Below are positions 1 to 5,762 of a stretch of DNA of 6,478 nucleotides, piece by piece. The translations under genes were made by a program, and so were the position numbers. Below the pieces are notes generated by a model. The model saw only the letters and a program-made list of their open reading frames with translations. It ran no database searches and was not told the origin of the DNA. This DNA is from Candidatus Thiodictyon intracellulare. GTDB lineage: Bacteria; Pseudomonadota; Gammaproteobacteria; Chromatiales; Chromatiaceae. The DNA lies in the NCBI GenBank assembly GCA_016292295.1, contig JADNEJ010000025.1:1-6478 (forward strand). The letters run 5' to 3'. Within the stretch, counting starts at the first letter, position 1, and the number at the start of each line of letters is the position of its first letter.

Positions 1-1
1 G

Positions 2-96
2 GTTCCGAAGGTCGTGCAGGCGGTCAACGACAAGCAACAAGTGCTGCCGATGCTCGCGCAGTTCCAGGCGCTGCCGGCAGGACTCAACGGCGCCAA
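2..96 (+). pseudogene. Internal fragment of a DDE transposase (IS1182/IS4-like), 5' end outside window
   Basis: Reading from base 2, the frame gives VPKVVQAVNDKQQVLPMLAQ followed by FQALPAGLNGAN. The core 'QAVNDKQQVLPMLAQ..ALP.GLN' matches the segment of IS1182/IS4-like DDE transposases that lies between the 'NAQ.AVD' stretch and the 'LADTGYFS' stretch. The expected continuation is missing. Around base 93-97 the similarity stops, and a different gene in another frame (phosphatase tail) takes over; this frame then meets a TGA near base 147. It is therefore a remnant, not an active element. The family call is from memory of conserved wording and only about 30 residues are available, so the exact IS family is uncertain. 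No terminal repeat is visible at the junction. Confidence 0.6.
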
Positions 97-330
97 TCCA
101 GACCGGTCGATCCCGCGTTGGTTCGCTGGGCGGAGCTGGTGCTGGTGATGGAGGAGGCTCATCGCCGCCACTTGCTGGAACTGGCCCCGACCGCGGCGGG
201 TAAGGTTTGTCTGCTGGGGCGCTGGAGTGGGGGCGAGATCCCGGACCCCTACGGCCAAGATCGCGCCGCGGGCGAGGCTGCCTATGACTAGATCCAGGCC
301 GCTGTCGAGGCCTGGCTGATCCGCCTGTGA
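97..330 (+). pseudogene. Low-molecular-weight protein tyrosine phosphatase, C-terminal half, with in-frame TAG
   Basis: This frame encodes the C-terminal half of an LMW-PTP (Wzb/arsenate-reductase-like fold). These cytoplasmic enzymes dephosphorylate tyrosine, often on exopolysaccharide kinases. Diagnostic pieces are SRPVDPALVRWAELVLVMEE, then H-RRHLLEL, then GKVCLLGRWSGG, then EIPDPYGQ. The last contains the DP loop whose aspartate is the general acid in this family. The N-terminal P-loop (C-X5-R) is missing because a transposase fragment lies directly upstream. A TAG at 289-291 interrupts the last helix; reading through it gives IQAAVEAWLIRL and a TGA at 328-330, exactly where family members end. 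The residue before the helix that is normally aromatic (A-F/Y-E) is glycine here, which also suggests decay. No start codon or RBS belongs to it. Confidence 0.75.
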
Positions 331-417
331 GCCTCTTGATCCTGGCCATTTACCCGCGGGCAGCGGCAGGATGAGCGGTGCATTGCCCGTTCCCGTAATC
401 GGGAGATGGAATTGAAT

Positions 418-1404
418 TCACAGGGCCACCAGCACCCGCCCATGGGTGTGGCCGGCGAGCATACGCTCGAAGACCGGCGGCAGTCCCTCCAACCCGACCG
501 TCTCGGACACCAGGGCCTCCAGGTCCGGCGGCTGCCAGTCGCTCGCGAGGTGATTCCACAGGGTGCGCCGCAGGGGGTAAGGGATATCCACTGAGTTGCA
601 GCCCAAGAGAGTGGCCCCGCGCAGGATGAAGGGCATAACGGTGGTGTGCAGTTCATGGCCGCCGACCAGCCCGATGGCCGCGATGTTGCCGCCGGGGGCA
701 ATAGTGCGGGTGATCTGAGCCAACAGTTCGCCCCCCACATTGTCCACCGCCCCGCCCCAGCGGGCCTTCTCCAGGGGGCGCGTCGCGCCGGCCAGGGCCT
801 CGCGCGGCAGGACCTCCGTGGCGCCCAGGTGCCGCAGCCAGTCGGATAGCTCCGGCTTGCCGGAGATGGCGCTGACCGTGAACCCGAGCCGGGCGAGGAT
901 GGCGACGGCCATGGCGCCCACCCCGCCGCTGGCACCAGTGACCAGGATCGGCCCCAGGCCCGGTTCCTGGCCGTTGACCAGCATCCGGTGGACCGCCAGT
1001 GCGGCGGTGAGGCCGGCGGTACCGAAGATCCCGGCCCGGCGCGGGCCGAGCCCCTCCGGGATCGGTACCAGCCACTCCGCGGGGCAGCACAGATAGCCGG
1101 CGAAGCCGCCGTCATGGTCGTGGGTGAGCCCCCAACCGGTGACGATCACCGCCTCTCCGGTCTGGTAGCAGGGGTGGGCAGACTGCTCTACCACGCCAGC
1201 GGCGTCGGCCCCGCCGACCAAGGGGAAGGTGCGCAGGATCTTGCCCCGTCCGGTCCCGGCCAGGGCGTCCTTATAGTTGACGCCGGACCAACTGACCCGG
1301 ATTAGTACCTCGTCCGCGGCCGGTGTGGGCCGCGGGAGTTGCTCGATCCCAGCGTGGTGTCCCTGCGCGTCTTGATGGATACGAAAGGCGGGGTAGGTGG
1401 TCAT
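418..1404 (-). CDS. acuI: Acryloyl-CoA reductase / YhdH-type quinone oxidoreductase (MDR superfamily)
   Basis: The product is a 328-aa zinc-independent medium-chain dehydrogenase/reductase of the YhdH/AcuI family (usual length about 325 aa). AcuI members reduce acryloyl-CoA to propionyl-CoA with NADPH in the cytoplasm, in 3-hydroxypropionate or DMSP metabolism and as protection against the reactive acryloyl-CoA. Visible signatures are the N-terminal WSGVNYKDALAGTGRGKI (residues 39-56), FPLVGGADAAG (60-70), VTGWG (88-92), the nucleotide-binding loop VTGASGGVGAMAV (155-167), a YhdH-like RPLEK..W.GAVDNVG (209-224), and TTVMPFILRG (254-263). The start at 1404 is preferred over an ATG at 1464 because MTTYPAF aligns with the family start and a TGAGG sits 8 bases before it; the longer form would read into repeat DNA. 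The stop is TGA. It lies 220 bases downstream of the fumarase gene on the same strand. The family is certain; substrate preference (acryloyl-CoA versus quinone) is inferred. Confidence 0.92.
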   Translation of the reverse strand: MTTYPAFRIHQDAQGHHAGIEQLPRPTPAADEVLIRVSWSGVNYKDALAGTGRGKILRTFPLVGGADAAGVVEQSAHPCYQTGEAVIVTGWGLTHDHDGGFAGYLCCPAEWLVPIPEGLGPRRAGIFGTAGLTAALAVHRMLVNGQEPGLGPILVTGASGGVGAMAVAILARLGFTVSAISGKPELSDWLRHLGATEVLPREALAGATRPLEKARWGGAVDNVGGELLAQITRTIAPGGNIAAIGLVGGHELHTTVMPFILRGATLLGCNSVDIPYPLRRTLWNHLASDWQPPDLEALVSETVGLEGLPPVFERMLAGHTHGRVLVAL

Positions 1405-1421
1405 GGTTTTATCCTCAGGGT
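1397..1421 (-). promoter_or_regulatory. Ribosome binding site deciding the acuI start
   Basis: On the minus strand the sequence CCCTGAGGATAAAACC precedes ATG at 1404-1402. GAGG is 8 bases from the ATG, a good Shine-Dalgarno spacing. No comparable site precedes the alternative upstream ATG at 1464, which would add 20 residues encoded by intergenic repeat sequence. Confidence 0.6.
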
Positions 1422-1422
1422 T

Positions 1423-1627
1423 TGAGAAGAAAAGATTGCCGCAAATGAACGCAAAGGCACACAAATCAAGACTGTTGTATTTCTTTGCGAATTTGGCGCC
1501 TTGGTGTGAGCAACTCCCGGATTTAAGTTGAAGCGCTGACCCTTGCAGAGTGCGGATTGGGTTGGCTTTTCCTCAGTCTTTCCATTTGCGCACATTTGCG
1601 TTTATTTGCCGCTCATCCAACTTCTCA
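1423..1627. repeat. Imperfect long inverted repeat in the fum-acuI intergenic region
   Basis: The 29-base stretch 1438-1466 and the reverse complement of 1584-1612 match at 23 of 29 positions without gaps. Outside them, TGAGAAG (1423-1429) is matched in register by CTTCTCA (1621-1627), across 8 unmatched bases; inside, AAGACTG is shared with a 2-base shift. Each arm contains three roughly 10-bp units with consensus near CGCAAATnAA (1440-1449, 1450-1459, 1460-1469; and 1584-1593, 1594-1603, 1604-1612 in opposite orientation). The right arm reaches the fumarase stop codon. The centre also contains CTTTGCGAATTTGGCGCCTT, a degenerate relative of the arms. No convincing gene lies here; the 64-aa and 81-aa frames crossing it are low-complexity translations of the repeat. 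It may be a MITE-like or dispersed intergenic repeat; that is inference. Confidence 0.6.
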
Positions 1628-3151
1628 GGACTCGACAGCGACCGGGATCTTGCCAATCCGCGCCCGCCACTCTGCGGGCCCGCTCTGGTGGACCGACTCG
1701 CCCCGGCTGTCCACGGCCACCGTCACCGGCATGTCCAGCACCTCGAACTCGCGGATCGCCTCCATCCCCAGGTCGGCGAAGGCGATGAGGCGCGACGATT
1801 TGATGGCCTTGGCCACCAGATAGGCCGCCCCGCCCACCGCCATGAGATAGACCGCCTGATGGCGCCGGATCGCCTCGATCGCGACCGGTCCCCGCTCCGC
1901 CTTGCCGACCATGCCGATGAGGCCGGTTTCGCTCAGCATCTGCTCGGTGAACTTGTCCATGCGGGTGGCAGTCGTCGGGCCAGCGGGGCCGACCACCTCG
2001 TCGCCCACCGGCTCGACCGGGCCCACGTAATAGATGAAGCGCCCGCGCAGATCGACCTCGTCCGGGAGCCCCTCGCCGCTGTTCAGGAGATCGACCATGC
2101 GCTTGTGGGCGGCATCCCGGCCGGTCAGGAGCCGGCCGGAGAGCAGGAGGCGTTCGCCCGGCCGCCAGCCGGCGATGTCCTCGCGGGTGACCGCGTCCAG
2201 GTCCACCCGGCGCGCCCCGGCCGCCGCATCCCAGGTGATCTTGGGCCAGTCGGTGAGACGCGGCGGCGTCAGCGTCACGGGGCCCGAGCCGTCCAGAGTG
2301 AACTCCGCATGCCGGGTCGCGGCGCAGTTGGGGATCATCGCCACGGGGAGCGAGGCGGCATGGGTGGGAAAGGTCTCGATTTTGACATCAAGCACCGTAG
2401 TGAGACCGCCAAGCCCCTGGGCGCCGATGCCCAGCGCGTTGACCTTCTCGAATAGTTCCAGGCGCAATTCCTCGATCGGGTCGGCGGGACCACGCGCCTT
2501 GAGCTCATGGATGTCGATGTGGCCGAGCAGCGACTCCTTCGCCATCAGCATGGCCTTCTCGGCGGAGCCCCCGATGCCGATCCCGAGCATCCCCGGCGGG
2601 CACCAGCCGGCGCCCATGGTGGGCACGGTCTTGAGTACCCAGTCGACCAGGCTATCGCTGGGATTCAAGATGGTGAACTTGGACTTGTTCTCCGAGCCCC
2701 CGCCCTTGGCCGCCAGGCGCACTTCGACCAGATTCCCCGGAACCAGTTCCACATGGACTACGGCTGGGGTGTTGTCGCCGCTGTTCTTGCGCGCCCCGAT
2801 GGGCGGCGCGACCATGGAGGCGCGCAACGGGTTGTCCGGATCCAGATAGGCCCGGCGCACCCCCGCGTCCACCAGGGCCTGGATGCTGAGCGCCGTGTCC
2901 CAGCGCACCCCCATGCCCACCTTGAGGAAGACCACGACGCCACCCGTGTCCTGACAGATGGGTCGGTGGCCCTGCGCGCACATCCGAGAGTTGACCAGGA
3001 TCTGCGCCATGGCGTCCTTCGCCGCCGAGGACTCCTCCGCTGCATAGGCAGCGGCAAGGGCGCGGATATAGTCCGCTGGATGATAATAGGAGATGAACTG
3101 CAGGGCGTCAGCGATGCTCTGGACGAAATCGGACTCGCGGATGGTGGTCAT
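1625..3151 (-). CDS. Class I fumarate hydratase, [4Fe-4S], fused alpha/beta form
   Basis: The 508-aa product is a single-chain class I fumarase (FumA/FumB-like), which interconverts fumarate and malate in the TCA cycle using an oxygen-sensitive [4Fe-4S] cluster. The N-terminal catalytic domain (about 1-285) carries RPICQDTGG (Cys66), AGWCPPGMLGIGIGG (Cys184) and IPNCAATRHAEF (Cys276), the three cysteines expected to ligate the cluster. The C-terminal beta domain (about 310-500) carries LLSGRLLTGRDAAHKR (335-351), GPTTATRMDK (391-400) and GKAERG (416-421). KNSGDNTPA (122-130) and KGGGSENKS (149-157) are further family signatures. The start ATG at 3151 has CAGGG about 7 bases upstream and fits the family N-terminus. 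The stop is TGA. E. coli FumA is slightly longer at 548 aa, but the 500-510 aa form is common. The same fold includes tartrate dehydratases; the fused arrangement and motifs favour fumarase. No symbol is given because fumA and fumB cannot be told apart here. Confidence 0.94.
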   Translation of the reverse strand: MTTIRESDFVQSIADALQFISYYHPADYIRALAAAYAAEESSAAKDAMAQILVNSRMCAQGHRPICQDTGGVVVFLKVGMGVRWDTALSIQALVDAGVRRAYLDPDNPLRASMVAPPIGARKNSGDNTPAVVHVELVPGNLVEVRLAAKGGGSENKSKFTILNPSDSLVDWVLKTVPTMGAGWCPPGMLGIGIGGSAEKAMLMAKESLLGHIDIHELKARGPADPIEELRLELFEKVNALGIGAQGLGGLTTVLDVKIETFPTHAASLPVAMIPNCAATRHAEFTLDGSGPVTLTPPRLTDWPKITWDAAAGARRVDLDAVTREDIAGWRPGERLLLSGRLLTGRDAAHKRMVDLLNSGEGLPDEVDLRGRFIYYVGPVEPVGDEVVGPAGPTTATRMDKFTEQMLSETGLIGMVGKAERGPVAIEAIRRHQAVYLMAVGGAAYLVAKAIKSSRLIAFADLGMEAIREFEVLDMPVTVAVDSRGESVHQSGPAEWRARIGKIPVAVES

Positions 3152-3188
3152 GGATTACCCTGCGTCTGGTTCGAGGCCTGGTTGGCGA

Positions 3189-3222
3189 TGGCGGGATTTT
3201 AACCGACCCCGGGCGGCCTTGA
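3189..3222 (-). promoter_or_regulatory. Possible promoter for the fumarase gene
   Basis: The minus strand contains TAAAAT (plus-strand 3196-3201), which matches the sigma70 -10 consensus at five of six positions and would place transcription start about 38 bases before the fumarase ATG. No good TTGACA-like -35 occurs at 16-18 bases spacing, so this is a weak prediction. It is the only AT-rich island in the 103-base gap between the fumarase and stress-protein genes. Confidence 0.25.
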
Positions 3223-3239
3223 GTGCTTGGTTCAAGACC

Positions 3240-3253
3240 GCCGGCGCGCCGGC
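3240..3253. repeat. Perfect 14-bp GC palindrome just after the stress-protein stop
   Basis: GCCGGCGCGCCGGC is a perfect palindrome lying one base beyond the TGA of the universal stress protein reading frame. It can form a strong short hairpin at the 3' end of that transcript. No run of U follows, so it is not a standard intrinsic terminator, but it could stabilise the mRNA end. Confidence 0.4.
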
Positions 3254-3254
3254 A

Positions 3255-3680
3255 TCAGGCCCGCGGGTGTACCACGGTCACCGCGTAGGGGGCATACGCG
3301 AGCACCCGTCGGGCGATGGAGCCGACCAGCCAGCGCTCGAACAGGGTGCGTCCGCGGTGGCCGACAACGATGTGGTCGATGCCGTGACCCTCAGCATAGG
3401 CCACGAGCTGCTCCGCCGGGTGCTCCACCTTGGCCTCGAAGCGGCTCTTCAGCCCCTCGACTCTGGGCTTCAAGGCCTGTAGGGCCTGGGCATACTAGTC
3501 ACGCGTGCGCGCCGCGTTGATGAGAACCTCGGTCTGCTGGCCCTCGCCGATATCCGGCGGGTGGGCGACCGCCAACACATGCAGCTCGGCGCCATACCTA
3601 TCGGCCATCTCCAGGGCGAAATCAAAGGCGGCGCGCGCCGATTGTGAACCGTCGTAGCCCACGAGCAGCCGCTCGATCAT
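3255..3680 (-). pseudogene. Universal stress protein (UspA family) interrupted by one in-frame TAG
   Basis: Reading the frame through one stop gives a 141-residue UspA-domain protein, the normal family length. The N-terminal part is MIERLLVGYDGSQSARAAFD followed by an ALEMADRYGAELHVLAVA strand-helix pattern. The C-terminal part has VVGHRGRTLFERWLVGSIAR, matching the ATP-binding signature G-2X-G-9X-G-S exactly, then VLAYAPYAVTVVHPRA. These proteins are cytoplasmic ATP-binding stress factors. A TAG at 3497-3495 (minus strand) falls between ...NAARTRD and YAQALQALKP; the frame is unchanged on both sides, so one substitution, for example from CAG, would explain it. No ATG follows the stop for a clean restart; only a TTG at 3473 is available. 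ATG at 3680 begins 3 bases after the DUF3096 stop, suggesting translational coupling. It is a very recent pseudogene, a sequencing error, or a readthrough gene. Confidence 0.88.
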
Positions 3681-3683
3681 AGC

Positions 3684-3833
3684 TCAGGGGTGCCGCATCA
3701 GCCCCAGGACGCCGATGGCGATCAAATAGAAGGCTACGAAATATCGCAAGAACCTGGGGATGAGCAGGATCAGAATGCCGAGCAGGAGCGTAACGGCCGG
3801 CTCGATCAGAAGTTGGTTCAAGTGCAGATGCAT
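3684..3833 (-). CDS. Small DUF3096-like membrane protein
   Basis: The 49-aa product begins MHLHLNQLLIEPAVTLLLGI and has two hydrophobic segments, roughly residues 9-25 (EPAVTLLLGILILLIP) and 28-46 (LRYFVAFYLIAIGVLGLM), separated by a short basic turn (RFLR). This matches the DUF3096 family of about 50-aa inner-membrane peptides, typically 'GILILI.PR.L.Y.VA.YLI..G..GL'. Its function is unknown. The start at 3833 was chosen over an upstream extension to 3935 because GGAG lies 8 bases before it and because the extension is arginine-rich, low-complexity translation of GC-rich leader DNA. It is followed 3 bases later by the universal stress protein frame, so the two probably form an operon. The stop is TGA. 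Confidence 0.8.
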   Translation of the reverse strand: MHLHLNQLLIEPAVTLLLGILILLIPRFLRYFVAFYLIAIGVLGLMRHP

Positions 3834-3861
3834 CGGATGACTCCGGCGTCGGTTGAACGAT

Positions 3862-3908
3862 GCGCGCGCCCGCGCGCCGCGATGGCAGGAGGCCGCCCGC
3901 GGGCGGCC
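3862..3908. repeat. Two GC-rich hairpins in the divergent intergenic region
   Basis: Bases 3862-3877 form GCGCGC(GCCC)GCGCGC, and bases 3891-3908 are a perfect 18-bp palindrome, GGCCGCCCGCGGGCGGCC. Both fall between the AT-rich -10-like island (3937-3944) and the DUF3096 ribosome binding site, so on that transcript they would be 5'-leader hairpins. They could equally be chance palindromes in GC-rich DNA or a protein-binding site. Confidence 0.45.
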
Positions 3909-3936
3909 GGCCGATCCGTCCCGCTGACGGGCCACA

Positions 3937-3944
3937 ATTATACT
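3937..3944. promoter_or_regulatory. AT-rich island with overlapping divergent -10-like boxes
   Basis: On the minus strand the island reads TATAAT (3942-3937), a perfect sigma70 -10 that would start a transcript near 3930, about 97 bases before the DUF3096 gene. On the plus strand TATACT (3939-3944) is a good -10 that would start a transcript about 105 bases before the MFS gene. Neither side has a recognisable TTGACA at 16-18 bases. It is the only AT-rich spot in the 222-base divergent gap, which is what makes it notable. Confidence 0.35.
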
Positions 3945-4055
3945 CTGAAAACGCTTGCCGCACGGCGGCGGACCGGGGAGACTCGCGCCCTCACCGGATC
4001 TCGGGCCCGGTTTTCCCGCGGCGCGCCCGGCGCGACCTCACCAGCAGACCCATCC

Positions 4056-5687
4056 ATGACAATCCGACCCAGCCCCGGCCCCGCGGCCTGGGACCCCTTC
4101 AGGCACCGCGCCTTCACCGTGCTCTGGGCGGCCACGGTGGTCTCCAATATCGGCACCGGCATGAACACCGTGGGCGCCGGCTGGCTGATGACCACCCTGA
4201 CCCCGGATCCCTTGACGGTGGCCCTGGTGCAGGTGGCGACCACGGCCCCGGCTTTTCTGCTGGCGCTGCCCTCTGGTGCACTGGCCGACATCTTCGACCG
4301 CCGCAAGCTCTTGCTTGCAGTCAATGGCGCCATGGCACTGGTAGCGGCCGTCCTGGCGGTCCTGGTTGGGCTCGGATGGATGAACGCCACCCTGCTCCTG
4401 TGCTTCACCTTCCTGTTGGGTGCGGGCGCAGCCTTCATCACCCCGGCCTGGCTGGCCATGGTCCCGCAACTCGTGCCGCGGGCGACCCTGGGTCCGGCTA
4501 TCGCGCTCAACTCCATGGGGATCAACGTCAGCCGCGCCATCGGTCCGGCCGTGGCGGGTGCCCTGATTGTCTGGCTGGGCTTTGCCTCACCCTTCACCGT
4601 CAATGCCCTGAGCTTCCTGGTCATCGTCGCGGCCTTGGCCTGGTGGCGGCCTGCCGCCGCGGCCGGCTCTGCCCTGCCGGCCGAGGGCCTGTGGGAGGCC
4701 CTGCGCAACGGCCTGCGCTACGCCATGCACAGCGCGCCGCTGCGTGCAACCCTGGTGCGCGGTATCGCCTTTTTCCTCTCCGCCAGCGCCTACTGGGCGC
4801 TCCTGCCGGTTATCGCCAAGACCTCGCTCGGCGGCGGCGCCAGCCTCTATGGTGTCCTGATGGGCTGCGTGGGGGCCGGCGCGGTGCTCGGCGCCCTGTT
4901 GCTGCCGCGCGTACAGCCGCGTCTGGGCCCCGACGGGACCGTCGTTGCCGGCAGCCTGGGGACCGTCCTGGTGCTGGCCGCCTTCTCGTTGATCGCCAAT
5001 TCCTATGCGGCGGCCGCCGCGACCCTGCTTGCCGGTGTGTCCTGGATCTTCGTGCTGTCGAGCCTCCAGGTCGCGGCCCAACTCGTGCTGCCCAATTGGG
5101 TGCGGGCGCGCGGTCTGTCGCTGTTCCTGACCCTGTACTTCGGCACCATGGCCCTGGGCTCGGTCATCTGGGGCATGATTGCCTCAGTGCGCGGGGTCGG
5201 TACGGCCCTGCTGATCGCCGCGGGCCTGGCCCTGTTGACGCTAGCGGCCACCTGGCGGGTGCGGGTCGTGCAGGGCGAGGTGTTGGATCTCGCGCCATCG
5301 ATGCACTGGCCCGCGCCCCTGGTCCGGCTGGATACGCCGCAAGAGCGCGGGCCGGTGATGACGATGATCCAATACCGTATCGACCCCCCGGCCGTCCCCG
5401 CCTTCCTGGCCCTGATGGCGGAGCAGGCCCAGGCGCGGCGTCGACTCGGGGCCGTCCACTGGTGGATCATGGAGGACGTCACCGCGCCCGGTCTCTACAT
5501 CGAGTATTTCGTCGAGGGCTCCTGGCTCAGCCATCTACGCCACCACGAGCGGGTCACCGGGGCGGACCGACTGCTCCAGGGGTGCATTTGGGCCCTGCAT
5601 CGCGGGCATCTGCCGCCCCTGATGCGCCACCTGCTGGCCCCGCCGGCGGTCGGACCGGGCACGAGCGGCGGGGCACCCGAGGACTGA
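4056..5687 (+). CDS. MFS_3-family exporter (EntS-like) with C-terminal ABM-like domain
   Basis: The 543-aa product is an inner-membrane major facilitator transporter of the MFS_3/EntS group, proton-driven exporters of siderophores or small molecules. The start of the permease reads WDPFRHRAFTVLWAATVVSN (12-31), typical of this group. The loop between helices 2 and 3 has the MFS motif A variant GALADIFDRRK (74-84). Hydrophobic segments fill about residues 20-400 and fit 10-12 helices, for example 91-107, 111-130, 160-196, 236-252, 264-284, 296-315, 320-345 and 352-398. After the last helix, residues about 432-505 (GPVMTMIQYRIDPPAVPAFL onward, with HWWIMEDV and GLYIEYFVEGSW) resemble an antibiotic-biosynthesis-monooxygenase/dimeric alpha-beta barrel domain, seen in the longer MFS_3 proteins. 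The start at 4056 matches the family start, although no strong Shine-Dalgarno precedes it; the frame is open back to 3690 without coding character. The cargo is unknown. Confidence 0.88.
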   Translation: MTIRPSPGPAAWDPFRHRAFTVLWAATVVSNIGTGMNTVGAGWLMTTLTPDPLTVALVQVATTAPAFLLALPSGALADIFDRRKLLLAVNGAMALVAAVLAVLVGLGWMNATLLLCFTFLLGAGAAFITPAWLAMVPQLVPRATLGPAIALNSMGINVSRAIGPAVAGALIVWLGFASPFTVNALSFLVIVAALAWWRPAAAAGSALPAEGLWEALRNGLRYAMHSAPLRATLVRGIAFFLSASAYWALLPVIAKTSLGGGASLYGVLMGCVGAGAVLGALLLPRVQPRLGPDGTVVAGSLGTVLVLAAFSLIANSYAAAAATLLAGVSWIFVLSSLQVAAQLVLPNWVRARGLSLFLTLYFGTMALGSVIWGMIASVRGVGTALLIAAGLALLTLAATWRVRVVQGEVLDLAPSMHWPAPLVRLDTPQERGPVMTMIQYRIDPPAVPAFLALMAEQAQARRRLGAVHWWIMEDVTAPGLYIEYFVEGSWLSHLRHHERVTGADRLLQGCIWALHRGHLPPLMRHLLAPPAVGPGTSGGAPED

Positions 5688-5691
5688 TTTT

Positions 5692-5734
5692 GCACCGCCT
5701 GCGCCTGGACTCAGCGGTGCTCTTGGCTATTTTT
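5692..5734 (+). terminator. Possible terminator after the MFS gene
   Basis: GCACCGC (5692-5698) pairs perfectly with GCGGTGC (5714-5720) across a 15-base loop, four bases after the MFS stop codon. A T run (5730-5734, TTTTT) follows, but 9 bases away from the stem, further than in a textbook intrinsic terminator. Its placement right after the gene supports the call. Confidence 0.4.
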
Positions 5735-5762
5735 GCAATGCAGGTGCGGATGACGTTCGACC

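Noticed and set aside
391..404. TCCCG-TAAT-CGGGA hairpin downstream of acuI as a terminator
   Set aside because: Only a 5-bp stem and no U run on the minus-strand transcript; probably chance.
288..1115. 275-aa minus-strand frame overlapping acuI
   Set aside because: Alternative phase of acuI with Trp/Arg/Ser-rich shadow composition; the acuI frame carries all family motifs.
1401..1595. 64-aa minus-strand frame in the fum-acuI gap
   Set aside because: Translation of the intergenic inverted repeat; no RBS or domain.
1438..1612. CRISPR-like array
   Set aside because: Units are 10 bp, contiguous, degenerate and in inverted orientation; there are no regular spacers.
1550..2455. 301-aa plus-strand frame antisense to fumarase
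   Set aside because: His/Asp/Arg-rich antisense shadow of a clearly conserved gene.
3690..4055. 365-base N-terminal extension of the MFS reading frame
   Set aside because: Merely an open frame through GC-rich leader DNA and antisense to DUF3096; family similarity begins at the ATG at 4056.
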